NCBI GenBank assembly: GCA_963781595.1 | Contig: CAWAGG010000006.1 | Span: 1,426,001 to 1,490,000 of the forward strand | Source of the DNA: JBEDUK01 sp963781595 | Lineage (GTDB): Bacteria > Actinomycetota > UBA4738 | Direction: 5' to 3' | Length of the DNA: 64,000 nt | Shown: piece after piece, positions 43,359 to 51,611 of the stretch | How positions within the stretch are numbered: position 1 is the first letter of the stretch | Layout of the letters: every line of letters begins with the position of its first letter | Position numbers and translations under genes: made by a program | Notes under the pieces: model-generated | What the model saw: only the letters and a program-made list of their open reading frames with translations | Databases searched by the model: none | Told to the model about the DNA's origin: nothing

Positions 43359-44775
43359 ATGCCTGCGAGGAAGATCGCGCACCCCAGTCTGGAGGAACGC
43401 CGAGCACGGGGCAAGGAAGCCCGGAAGCAGACGCCGATCCCGGGCCATGCCGGCTGGGAGGCAGCGCCCGATCGCCCGGACCCGGTCGCGCTGCTCGAGC
43501 AGCAGAACACCACCCGCGAAGCCGACCTCGTGCCGGTGCGACACGGCCGCATGATGGTCTCGCCGTTCACGTTCTACCGGGGCGCGGCGAAGATCATGGC
43601 CCCGGACCTGTCGCGCACGCCGAACGCCGGCCTGAACGCCCAGCTCTGCGGCGACGCGCACCTGTCGAACTTCGGCGTGTTCGCCTCGCCGGAGCGGCGG
43701 ATGCTCTTCGACGTGAACGACTTCGATGAGACGCTCCCGGGGCCGTTCGAGTGGGACGTCAAGCGGATGTCCGCGAGCTTCACGATCGCGGCGCGCAACA
43801 ACGGTTTCTCGAAGGCCGACACGCGCGCCGTGACACAGGCCTCGGCGGCGGGGTACCGGGAGGCGATGGCCGGGTTCGCGCAGATGCGCACGATGGACAT
43901 CTGGTACGCGCACCTGGCCGAGGAGGACATCATGGCCGGCGTGCGCTAGCGCCGCCACGACCAAGGCGCAGGCCAAGGTCGTCAAGCGCGCGCAGAAGAA
44001 CGTCGAGAAGGCACGGACGCGCGACAGCCTGCAGGCCCTGTCGAAGCTCGCCGAGCTGGTCGACGGTCAGTACCGGATCGTCAGCCAGCCGCCGATCGTC
44101 GTCCCGTCGCGCGAGCTGGCCGCCACCTACGGCATGTCCCGCACGGAGGTCGAGCGAGCGATCCGTGGGCAGTTCCGGTCGTACCGCGCGACCTTAGAGG
44201 ATGACCGGCGCCACCTGCTGGAGAAGTTCCAGTTCGTCGACTTCGCGCGCAAGGTCGTCGGCGTCGGCAGCGTCGGCACCCGAGCGTTCATCGGGCTGCT
44301 GGAGGGTCGCGACGATCAGGACCCGCTCTTCCTGCAGGTCAAGGAGGCCACGTCCTCGGTGCTGGAGGACCATCTGCCGAAGAGCCGGTACAAGCACCAC
44401 GGCGAGCGCGTGGTGCGTGGGCAGCGCATGATGCAGGCCGCAAGCGACATCTACCTCGGTTGGACGGTGGGCTTCGACGTCACCCGCCACTTCTACTGGC
44501 GGCAGCTGCGCGACATGAAGGGCTCGGCCCTGGTCGAGACGATGTCGCCGGCGACGATGACGATCTACGCGAACATCTGCTCGTGGACCCTGGCGCGGGC
44601 GCACGCCCGGTCGGGGGATCCGGTCGCGATCGCCGAGTACCTGGGCACGAGCGACAAGTTCGACCGCGCGATCACGTCGTTCTCGGAGGGGTACGCGGAT
44701 CAGAACCAGCGCGACTACGAGGCGTTCGTGGGAGCGATCCGATCGGGACGGCTACAAGCGACCGAGGGCGTCTGA
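43359..44775 (+). CDS. DUF2252 family protein (one frameshift)
   Basis: About 471 residues when repaired. Family blocks: FYRGAAKIMAPDLSRTP, CGDAHLSNFGVFASPERRM, FDVNDFDETLPGPFEWDVKR and a C-terminal RQLRDMKGSALVETMSP. The layout HLSNFG...DFDE recalls aminoglycoside-phosphotransferase-like kinases; the biochemical role is unknown. One extra T near 43949 makes VR-stop where VR-SAATTKAQ continues. The ATG is preceded by GAGGAGGG. Confidence 0.85.
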
Positions 44776-44799
44776 GGCGCGACGGAGGCGATCGAGGAG

Positions 44800-45180
44800 A
44801 TGCTGAACGGCACGCGGAGCCACACGACCCTGCCGGCCTCCGACCTGGAGAGGGCGCGGGCGTTCTACGCGGAGAAGCTCGGGCTCGAGCCGGTCGAGGA
44901 GAGGCCGAGCGGCCTGCTGTATGAGACCGGGGGCGGGTGGTTCGTCATCTTCCCCGGCAGCACGCCGAGCACCGGCGCGCACACCCAGATGGGCTTCACG
45001 GTCGACGACATCGAGCGCGAGGTCGCGGACCTGAAGGCCCGCGGGGTCGTGTTCGAGTCCTACGAGGGCATGCCGAACTTCGACCCCGAGACGAACATCG
45101 CCTCGCCGGGGCCGCTGCGTTCGGCCTGGTTCAAGGACAGCGAAGGCAACCTCATCGGGCTCGTCCAGTTCATGGGGTAG
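44800..45180 (+). CDS. VOC-family (glyoxalase/dioxygenase-like) protein
   Basis: 126 residues with two beta-alpha-beta modules: HTTLPASDLERARAFYAEKL and QMGFTVDDIEREVADL, ending LRSAWFKDSEGNLIGLVQF, where the Glu-Gly-Asn-Leu-Ile-Gly-Leu end is typical of VOC proteins. Only some expected metal ligands are visible (His near the start, Glu near the end). Function unknown. Confidence 0.85.
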   Translation: MLNGTRSHTTLPASDLERARAFYAEKLGLEPVEERPSGLLYETGGGWFVIFPGSTPSTGAHTQMGFTVDDIEREVADLKARGVVFESYEGMPNFDPETNIASPGPLRSAWFKDSEGNLIGLVQFMG

Positions 45181-45199
45181 GCGGGCCTCGGAGGACGGC

Positions 45200-45712
45200 G
45201 TGACGGTCGTCGAGGTCCTGCCGTTGCGTCCGGACGCGCACGCCGAGGCGTGCGACGCGATCGTCGCCGGCCTCACGTACCACTTCGGCAACGCCGAGGG
45301 TCGTCGGCTGTGCGCGACGGCGGTCCGCGTGGAGGACGGCCTCGTGGCCGTGCAGGACGACGCCGTCGTGGGGTTCCTGACGTTCGCCCGTCGATTCGAT
45401 GACGTCGCGGAGATCACGTGGATGGCGGTCCGCGCCGAGCTGCGCGGGCGCGGCGTCGGGACCGCGCTCGTCGATCGTTTCGCGGAGACGATGTCGGACG
45501 AAGGCCGACGCCTCCTGATCGTGCTGACGGTGTCGCCCTCGGAGGACGACGCTGCCGAGGACGTCCGGGACGCGACGGCCGGCGGCGGGTACGCGGCGAC
45601 CCGAGCGTTCTATCGCGCCCGCGGGTTCGCCCTGGTCCGCGACCTGCCGGGGCTCTGGCCGGGCGATCTGGCGGTCCTGATGGCCCGCGCGCTTCCCGGC
45701 GTTCGCGACTGA
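45200..45712 (+). CDS. GNAT-family N-acetyltransferase
   Basis: 170 residues. ITWMAVRAELRGRGVGTALV is the acetyl-CoA loop (R-G-x-G-V-G-T), followed by YAATRAFYRARGFALVRDLP, the usual strand 6-7 region. The acceptor is unknown. GTG start at 45200 with GGAGGA eight bases upstream. Confidence 0.85.
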   Translation: MTVVEVLPLRPDAHAEACDAIVAGLTYHFGNAEGRRLCATAVRVEDGLVAVQDDAVVGFLTFARRFDDVAEITWMAVRAELRGRGVGTALVDRFAETMSDEGRRLLIVLTVSPSEDDAAEDVRDATAGGGYAATRAFYRARGFALVRDLPGLWPGDLAVLMARALPGVRD

Positions 45713-45751
45713 TCCGGCACGGGTCCGACGGACCGCGTCCTGATGCAGCCC

Positions 45752-45757
45752 TAGGCT
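45752..45757 (+). promoter_or_regulatory. -10 box (TAGGCT) of the MFS transporter gene, leaderless type
   Basis: TAGGCT ends 12 bases before the ATG at 45770, with no ribosome site between. Confidence 0.5.
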
Positions 45758-45769
45758 GTGCGAACGCCG

Positions 45770-46996
45770 ATGACCGACCCCCGAGCCCGCATCGCCCCGA
45801 CGGTCGCCCTCACGGGAACCTTCGTCCTGTTCGGCCTGGTGATCGCGTCGTTCTTTCCCTTCTTCGCGCTGTTCCTGTCCGATCGCGGCCTCACGCCCGC
45901 CGACGTCGGGCTCGTCGTCGCTGCGATGGCGATCGGGCGGATCGTGGCGAACCCGATATGGGGGTCGCTCGCCGACGTGCGCCTCGGCCGCCGGCGCGTG
46001 ATCCGGATCGGGCTGACCGGCGCGATCCTGGCCGCGATCCTGCTGTCCGCCGTCGGCTACGGGATCGCCGCGGTCCTGATCCCCGCGACGCTCCTGGCCG
46101 TGTTCAACGGGCAGATCGGACCGAACATCGACGCGTTCGCGCTGGCGCATCTCCGTGACCGCGGGATGTCCGACTACGGCCGGGTCCGCGCGTGGGAGAG
46201 CTTGAGCTACGCGTTCGGGTGCATCGCGTTCGGCCTGGTCCTGCAAGGCGTCGGTGTCACCTGGCTGATGGCCCTCAATGCGACCTCCATGCTCGCGGTC
46301 CTGGCGTGGACGCTCACCTTGGCGTCGGATCGCCCCGAGCGCCGGCTCGAGCACGGACGCCTGGGTGCGGTCGGCGCGGTCTTCCGCGAGTCACCGCGCT
46401 TCTGGGGCTACCTCGCCGGCGCGCTGGTCCTGTGGACCGGCTTCAACGGCGCATGGAACTTCCTCGCGCTGCGGATCGAGAGCCGCGGCGGCGGGCCGCT
46501 CCTGATCGGGATCGGCACGGCGCTCGGGGGGCTTGTCGAGGTCGCGGTGATGCTGGGCTCCGGCCGGCTCACCCGCAGGATCGGGCTGCGGAGCGTCTAC
46601 GCGCTGGGGGCAGCCGTCTACGGGCTCGCGTTCCTCCTGTGGGGACTCGTGACGAGCCCGGTCGCGATCTCGCTGTTGACCGTCTTCGAGGGCTGCGGCT
46701 TCGCGCTGCTGTTCACCAGCTCGGTGCTGATCGTCGGCAGGCTCCTGCCGCCCACCCTGTATTCGACCGGCCAGTCGCTCTCCTCGACGGTCGGGTTCGG
46801 GCTCGGGCCGATCATCGGCGGGGCGGTCGGCGGCTGGGTGTTCGAACACATCGGCGCCGAGGCGCTGTACCTGGGGGCGTCGGTGCTGGCCCTGATCGGC
46901 GGGACGATCGTGTGGTTCACGCTTTCCGGGCCGCAGTTCCGCCGGGCGGGAACGGAGCGGCCGGCCCCTTCGGGGCCGGCCGCGGTTCCGTCTTGA
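45770..46996 (+). CDS. MFS transporter
   Basis: 408 residues, twelve hydrophobic helices. GSLADVRLGRRRVIRIGL between helices 2 and 3 is the MFS signature loop, and the repeat half has GSGRLTRRIGLRSVYALG. The overall look is that of the MFS_1_like group (sugar- or nucleoside-type porters). ATG 45770 was chosen over GTG 45758 because the latter would overlap the expected transcript start. The last codons contain a strong hairpin. Confidence 0.85.
   Translation: MTDPRARIAPTVALTGTFVLFGLVIASFFPFFALFLSDRGLTPADVGLVVAAMAIGRIVANPIWGSLADVRLGRRRVIRIGLTGAILAAILLSAVGYGIAAVLIPATLLAVFNGQIGPNIDAFALAHLRDRGMSDYGRVRAWESLSYAFGCIAFGLVLQGVGVTWLMALNATSMLAVLAWTLTLASDRPERRLEHGRLGAVGAVFRESPRFWGYLAGALVLWTGFNGAWNFLALRIESRGGGPLLIGIGTALGGLVEVAVMLGSGRLTRRIGLRSVYALGAAVYGLAFLLWGLVTSPVAISLLTVFEGCGFALLFTSSVLIVGRLLPPTLYSTGQSLSSTVGFGLGPIIGGAVGGWVFEHIGAEALYLGASVLALIGGTIVWFTLSGPQFRRAGTERPAPSGPAAVPS
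46958..46982. terminator. GC hairpin with UUC(G) loop, between convergent genes
   Basis: CGGCCGGCCCC and GGGGCCGGCCG form an 11-base perfect stem with loop TTC (or a UUCG tetraloop on a 10-base stem), inside the last codons of the MFS gene. ACGGA before and TTCCGT after can extend pairing. The convergent sedolisin gene ends 37 bases downstream, so it could stop transcripts from both sides. The following T tract is poor. Confidence 0.55.
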
Positions 46997-47018
46997 TCGT
47001 GCGTGGTTCGGGCGTCCG

Positions 47019-48206
47019 CTAGAACGCTCCGACCCCGTTCGGCGTGCCGAGGCCCGTCGGGCCGTCGTAGCCGACCACTGCGGTGCAGAGGTACTGCTTC
47101 TTCTTGCCGCCGCAGCTGCCGTTGCTGCCGCCGACGACGTCGAACAGCGCGCCCGGGTTGCTGTAGGGCGTCGATCCGTAGTTCACGCTTCCGCCGGCCA
47201 GCGCGTACACGCCCGCGATGATCGGGGCCGAGACGCTGGTCCCACCGAAGACGAGCCACGTGCCGCCGGTGCCGTACGTGTCGTAGACGGCAACGCCCGT
47301 GTTCGGGTCGGCGACCGCCGAGACATCGGCGATCGTGCGCTTCTTGCACTTCTTGTTCTGCTTGAACTTCTGCCACGAGGGCCTCTTGACGTAGAAGCTG
47401 CAGCCGCTGCCTGCGCCGTTCCAGGCCGTTTCCTTCCAGTTGCCGCCGCCCAGGCTGACGAGGTGCGTGCCGCCGACGGCGGTCACGTACTGGGACGCCG
47501 CCGGGAAGGCCGTCCCGTACCCGCTGTCACCGGAGCTCACGGTGATCGCCACGCCCGGGTGCTTGAAGTAGTTCGTGTCATCGGTGTTCTCGCTGCCGTA
47601 CTCGGAGCCACCCCAGCTGTTGCTGACCTCGGTGGCGCCCATCGTGACGGCGCGGTTCTCGGCCGTGTACAGGTTCGCTCCCGAGCTGCTCTGGGCCTCC
47701 ACGAGCAGGATGTGGCAGTTCGGGCAGATCGCCGACGCCATGTCGAGGTCGAGCGCGATCTCCTCGCCCCATCCGACGTTGCCCGGCGGGAGCGGGCTCG
47801 GGTTGCCGCTCTGGTTCACCTTGCTGAAGCAGCCGTTCGCCGTGGTGCACGCCGGCAGCCCGAAGAAGCTCCGATACACAGCCAGGTCGGCCTCCGCGTT
47901 GGGATTGTCATACGCGTCGACGATCGCGATCGTCTGGCCGCTTCCTCCGGACGGGAGGTTGTACGCATCGATCAGGTCGGCCGGGCCGAACCCGCTCACG
48001 GTCGGGAAGCTGAGCGGCTTGCCCTTCGCGTCGACCAGGACCTTCGAGAAGCAGGACATGTAGCCGGGCTTCGCCCTGGCGCAGACATCGCGGCTCGCGG
48101 CGGTCCGGATGTTCACGGCCGCCGCCGTCCTCGCCGACGCCGAGCCTGCCAGCGCGCCGGGTACGGCGATGGCCGTGGCCATCACGATCAAGATCAGTTT
48201 CCTCAT
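47019..48206 (-). CDS. Secreted S53-family (sedolisin-like) serine-carboxyl peptidase
   Basis: 395 residues with a Sec signal peptide (MRKLILIVMATAIAVPGALA, cleavage after SASA). The catalytic Glu and Asp lie in WGEEIALDLDMASA, the oxyanion Asp in SSGDSGYG and the nucleophile Ser in GGTSVSAP, all correctly spaced for S53. The usual 180-residue inhibitory prodomain is reduced to about 45 residues before SGFGPADLIDAYNLP. Four or more Cys suggest disulfides. ATG preceded by GGAGGGAA. Likely degrades proteins outside the cell at acidic pH, as known members do. Confidence 0.9.
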   Translation of the reverse strand: MRKLILIVMATAIAVPGALAGSASARTAAAVNIRTAASRDVCARAKPGYMSCFSKVLVDAKGKPLSFPTVSGFGPADLIDAYNLPSGGSGQTIAIVDAYDNPNAEADLAVYRSFFGLPACTTANGCFSKVNQSGNPSPLPPGNVGWGEEIALDLDMASAICPNCHILLVEAQSSSGANLYTAENRAVTMGATEVSNSWGGSEYGSENTDDTNYFKHPGVAITVSSGDSGYGTAFPAASQYVTAVGGTHLVSLGGGNWKETAWNGAGSGCSFYVKRPSWQKFKQNKKCKKRTIADVSAVADPNTGVAVYDTYGTGGTWLVFGGTSVSAPIIAGVYALAGGSVNYGSTPYSNPGALFDVVGGSNGSCGGKKKQYLCTAVVGYDGPTGLGTPNGVGAF

Positions 48207-48494
48207 GTGCGGGTTCCCTCCTCCGCGATCCGGGCTGACCGGATCGATCGACCCTGCCGACCTTCGACCTGCTTCCGCTCGTGCGCGCGTCGAGCTGGCG
48301 AACCTCACCTCCTTGGAGCGTCGCGAGCCGTCGTGCGCGCGGCGAGCCGCCACAGCCTAGATGTCGGCTCAAGGTGTGCCCTCCCTAGAGAGGGCCGAAA
48401 TGCGGTGATGCGGTCCTAAGCCGTTTGACTGTACGTTCGCCCTGCATCCACCATCGGTTCAGCCCCGCTCGATCGACCGACGAAAGGACCCGGG
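48207..48494. other. Divergent intergenic region, sedolisin / DmdA-like gene
   Basis: 288 bases without a supportable gene. A ribosome site (GAAAGGA) lies before the right-hand gene, and TGTACGTT near 48430 might be part of its promoter. I see no clear operator. Confidence 0.5.
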
Positions 48495-49652
48495 ATGACG
48501 GACGACCACGATGGCTCGACCACGCTGTACTTCGGCCCCTGGTACCGCAGGTCACCGTACTTCGACGCGACCAGGCGGGCGGGCTGCACCGCGTACGACA
48601 TCTACAACCACATGTACCTGCCGGCGTACTTCGACGACCCCGTCGCCGAGTACTGGCACCTGCTGAACCACGTGACGCTGTGGGACGTGAGCGTAGAACG
48701 GATCGTCCAGATCAAGGGCCCCGACGCGTCGGTGTTCACGAACCTGCTCACGTGCCGCGACCTGACGACGTGCGCCGTGAACCAGTGCAAGTACGTGCTG
48801 ATCACGGCCGAGGACGGTGGCATCGTGAACGACCCCGTGCTGCTGCGGGTGGCCGAGGACACGTGGTGGCTCGCCCTGGCCGACAGCGATGTCGGCCTCT
48901 ACGCGCGCGGCGTCGCCGTGAACGCCGGCATGGACGTCGAGGTCTCCGAGCCCCCCGTCTACCCCGTCCAGGTCCAGGGCCCGCGGTCGAAGGACGTCAT
49001 CGGTGCCCTGTTCGGCGACGAGATAGTCAACCTACGTTACTATTGGTGCGCGCATGCCGAGCTGGACGGGATCCCGGTCGTGGTCGGCCGGACGGGCTGG
49101 ACGGGCGAGGTGGGGTTCGAGGTCTACCTGCAGGATCCGTCGCGCGGGGACGACCTGTGGGAGCGGATCATGGCGGCCGGGGAGCCCTTCGACATCCGGC
49201 CGATCGCCCCATGCGAGGCGCGCAGGATCGAGGCGGGGATCTTTAACTACAACTCGGACTTCACGATCGCGAACAACCCGTTCGAGGTCATGGGCCTCGA
49301 GCGCCTGGTCGAAGCCCAGGAGGCCGACTACCTCGGGAAGGCGGCGCTCGAGCGGATCCGCACTGAGGGCGTGTCGCGCAAGCTCGTCGGCGTCGAGGTC
49401 GGGGGCGAACCCCTGGGGTTCGAGATCACTCGGTTCTGGCCGGCCTTCCACGGCGACGACGAGGTCGGGTACGTGACCGATCTGATCCGGTCGCCGAGAC
49501 TCGAGAAGAACATCGGGTACGTGTGGGTGCCGACCGGGCTCGCATCCCCCGGCACGGAGTTGGCGGTCGAGATGCCGGACGGCTCGCGGGCGCCGGCCCG
49601 CACGGCGGCGCTGCCGTTCCTGGACCCGAAGAAGGACATCCCGAAGGGGTAG
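48495..49652 (+). CDS. GcvT-family aminomethyltransferase, DmdA-like
   Basis: 385 residues with the GcvT fold. Its start, RRSPYFDATRRAGCTAYDIY then NHMYLPAYF, and LWDVSVERIVQIKGPDAS resemble DMSP demethylase DmdA and its close homologues more than the glycine-cleavage T protein. VVVGRTGWTGEVGFEVYLQD is the folate-site region and CEARRIEAGIFNYNSDF follows. Such enzymes move a methyl or aminomethyl group to tetrahydrofolate. The substrate is not proven. No other DMSP or glycine-cleavage genes are adjacent. Confidence 0.82.
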   Translation: MTDDHDGSTTLYFGPWYRRSPYFDATRRAGCTAYDIYNHMYLPAYFDDPVAEYWHLLNHVTLWDVSVERIVQIKGPDASVFTNLLTCRDLTTCAVNQCKYVLITAEDGGIVNDPVLLRVAEDTWWLALADSDVGLYARGVAVNAGMDVEVSEPPVYPVQVQGPRSKDVIGALFGDEIVNLRYYWCAHAELDGIPVVVGRTGWTGEVGFEVYLQDPSRGDDLWERIMAAGEPFDIRPIAPCEARRIEAGIFNYNSDFTIANNPFEVMGLERLVEAQEADYLGKAALERIRTEGVSRKLVGVEVGGEPLGFEITRFWPAFHGDDEVGYVTDLIRSPRLEKNIGYVWVPTGLASPGTELAVEMPDGSRAPARTAALPFLDPKKDIPKG

Positions 49653-49655
49653 GCT
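49650..49655 (+). promoter_or_regulatory. -10 box (TAGGCT) of the DinB-like gene, leaderless type
   Basis: TAGGCT overlaps the stop of the preceding gene and ends 11 bases before the ATG at 49667. Confidence 0.5.
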
Positions 49656-49666
49656 CCGGGACCACG

Positions 49667-50401
49667 ATGGCGCTCGATCTGGCGGCGGCGTACCGGGAGA
49701 CGCACGAGGACCTCGCGCAGCTGGTGCGCGGCCTCGCCGAAACGCAACTGGCGTCGATGGTTCCGTCGACCCCCGCGTGGTCGGTGCGCGACGTCGTGGC
49801 GCACCTCTCGGGACTGGCGCGTGACGTCACGCTCGGCGAGGCGCCGGAGGTGTTCGCCACGATGGTCGTGGATCGTTCGAAGCTGCCCCTCGCGGATCTG
49901 CACACCGAACGGCAGGTCGCGGAGCGACGCGCCGTGCCGCTCGAGGACGTCCTGGCCGAATGGGCCGGCTACGCCGAGGAGCTCGTCCCGATGCTGGCCG
50001 GCGAGCGGCCGCTGCCCCAGTCGGCGCCGTTCGTCGATCGCATGGTCGTGACCGACGCGGCGACACACGTGCAGGACGTGCGCAACGGGCTCGCGATGCC
50101 GGGCGAACGGGAGTCGGCCGGCGTCAGCGTGGCGTTCACGAGCTTCGCCGGCGGGCTCGCGATGCGCCTGATCGCCCTGGGGATGCCGGCGCTGCGGATC
50201 GTCTACGGCTCGAAGGAACGGGTGCTCGGCGAGGGCGCGCCGGCGGCGACCGTCGAGGCTGGGCGCTACGAGCTGTTCCGCGCGATGGGGGGGCGGCGCT
50301 CGCGGCACCAGATCCGCGCCTACCGGTGGACGGGCGATCCGGACCCCTACCTGCCGGTGTTCCCCGCGTACGTCGAACGCGTCGTGGACCTGGTGGAATA
50401 G
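49667..50401 (+). CDS. Maleylpyruvate isomerase / DinB-like thiol-dependent protein
   Basis: 244 residues. The N-terminal four-helix bundle has STPAWSVRDVVAHLSGLARD, where the His is the usual first metal ligand, and MVVTDAATHVQDVRNGLAMP with the later His. This is the mycothiol-dependent maleylpyruvate isomerase-like family (TIGR03083 type), common in actinobacteria. Enzymatic role unassigned. Followed after five bases by a DUF2277 gene. Confidence 0.82.
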   Translation: MALDLAAAYRETHEDLAQLVRGLAETQLASMVPSTPAWSVRDVVAHLSGLARDVTLGEAPEVFATMVVDRSKLPLADLHTERQVAERRAVPLEDVLAEWAGYAEELVPMLAGERPLPQSAPFVDRMVVTDAATHVQDVRNGLAMPGERESAGVSVAFTSFAGGLAMRLIALGMPALRIVYGSKERVLGEGAPAATVEAGRYELFRAMGGRRSRHQIRAYRWTGDPDPYLPVFPAYVERVVDLVE

Positions 50402-50406
50402 ACGCC

Positions 50407-50610
50407 ATGTGCCGTTCGATCAAGACGCTCCGCCGGCCGGACGAGCCGGCGACCGAAGAGGAGGTCCGCGCCGCCGCGCTGCAGTTCGTCCGGAAGGTGA
50501 GCGGCTACCGCGTGCCGTCGAAGGCGAACACCGAAGCGTTCGACGCCGCGGTCGACGAGGTCGCCGAGGCGTCGAAGCGCCTCCTGGACGCGGTGAGCCC
50601 GCGCCGCTGA
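50407..50610 (+). CDS. DUF2277 family protein
   Basis: 67 residues: MCRSIKTLRRPDEPATEEEV, then ALQFVRKVSGYRVPSKAN and EVAEASKRLLDAVSPR. This is the complete, well-conserved DUF2277 family, a small helical protein of unknown role. Probably co-transcribed with the DinB-like gene. Confidence 0.88.
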   Translation: MCRSIKTLRRPDEPATEEEVRAAALQFVRKVSGYRVPSKANTEAFDAAVDEVAEASKRLLDAVSPRR

Positions 50611-50642
50611 CGCACCGCGACGCGGGCCCGACCGCGCTGGGC

Positions 50643-50912
50643 TCACTCGACCCGGAACGGCCCCTCGCCGATCGTCACGACGCCGCCGACGGCCGCGGCG
50701 GATCCGGCCCGGAACACCGGTCCGAGCAGGTCGAGCGCGTCCTGCGGATCCTCCGCCTCGACCGCGAGCGCCGCCCAGTGGTCGCCGCTCGGGCACCCGC
50801 AGTAGACGACCGTCCCCTCGAGGCGGCGCGGGAAGGGCCGCTCCAGCGCCTCGGCGTTGACGGCCTCGCACTCCTCCGGTGCGTGGCGGTTGTACAGCAC
50901 GTACGTCGTCAT
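50643..50912 (-). CDS. Small DUF3303/GYD-like protein
   Basis: 89 residues: MTTYVLYNRHAPEECEAVNA, VYCGCPSGDHWAALAVEAED and a C-terminal VFRAGSAAAVGGVVTIGEGP. The pattern fits a ferredoxin-like alpha/beta fold with a CGC turn. Family assignment is tentative. It lies downstream of the SRPBCC gene on the same strand, with a 29-base gap. Confidence 0.6.
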   Translation of the reverse strand: MTTYVLYNRHAPEECEAVNAEALERPFPRRLEGTVVYCGCPSGDHWAALAVEAEDPQDALDLLGPVFRAGSAAAVGGVVTIGEGPFRVE

Positions 50913-50941
50913 GGTCGTCTCCCTCCCGCTCGTCGCCGAGC

Positions 50942-51520
50942 TCATCGCGATCCCGCCCGCTCCTCGGCGAGCGCGATCAGTCCAACGAACCCTTTCCGCA
51001 TGTACTTCGCGGACGAGGCCAGCAGCCACCGCCCGATGACCGGCCACCCGACGACAGGGGGGAAGCCGTCGTACCGGGTGATGGTCGCCCGGTAGGTCAC
51101 GCTGCACCCGCCGCCGTCTGCCGGGGCGATCGCGTACCGGTGCACCGTGGTGGCGGTCATCGGCCGCGATCCCGGCTAGCCGTGCCGGATGCCGTCGCTG
51201 ACGAACTCGAACAGGCCGTCCGGCGTCGCCTCCGTCACGACGGATCGATCCTCCCAACGCGCAACCTTGCCGTCGCTCCCCGTCGTGCGGAACTCCGTCC
51301 CGACCTGCGCGGGCCCCGGCGGCGCGTCCATCGTCAGCAGGCGCGTGGTCTCGTTCTGCCGGCGCCCCGCCCACTCGAGGTGGCTCTGCAGGTCCGCGAG
51401 GAGCCCGTAGACGACCTCCGCGGGCGCACCGCACGGCCCCTCGAAGTTGGTCGGCGGCAGCGGCTTCGACCCGCCGCCCGCCGACGTCCGGACGCTCGCT
51501 TCCGTCCCGGTCCGACCCAT
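50942..51520 (-). CDS. SRPBCC-family protein with internal TAG
   Basis: 193 codons. The helix-grip fold is readable: CGAPAEVVYGLLADLQSHLE at the start, then VGTEFRTTGSDGKVARWEDR, and after the break VTYRATITRYDGFPPVVGWP. An in-frame TAG at 51176-51178 splits it. It can be explained by one extra base (tagc for Ser) followed by a two-base codon (cg) 13 bases later, which leaves the overall frame intact. Members bind lipophilic ligands or act as cyclases; role unknown. Confidence 0.7.
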
Positions 51521-51611
51521 CTCGTTCCCTCCTTCCGAACGCCGGCCGGTCGCTCCGGCCGCTCCGGACGAGGGTGCCAGGGAAGGTTCGCGGGAGGATC
51601 GGGAGGATCAC

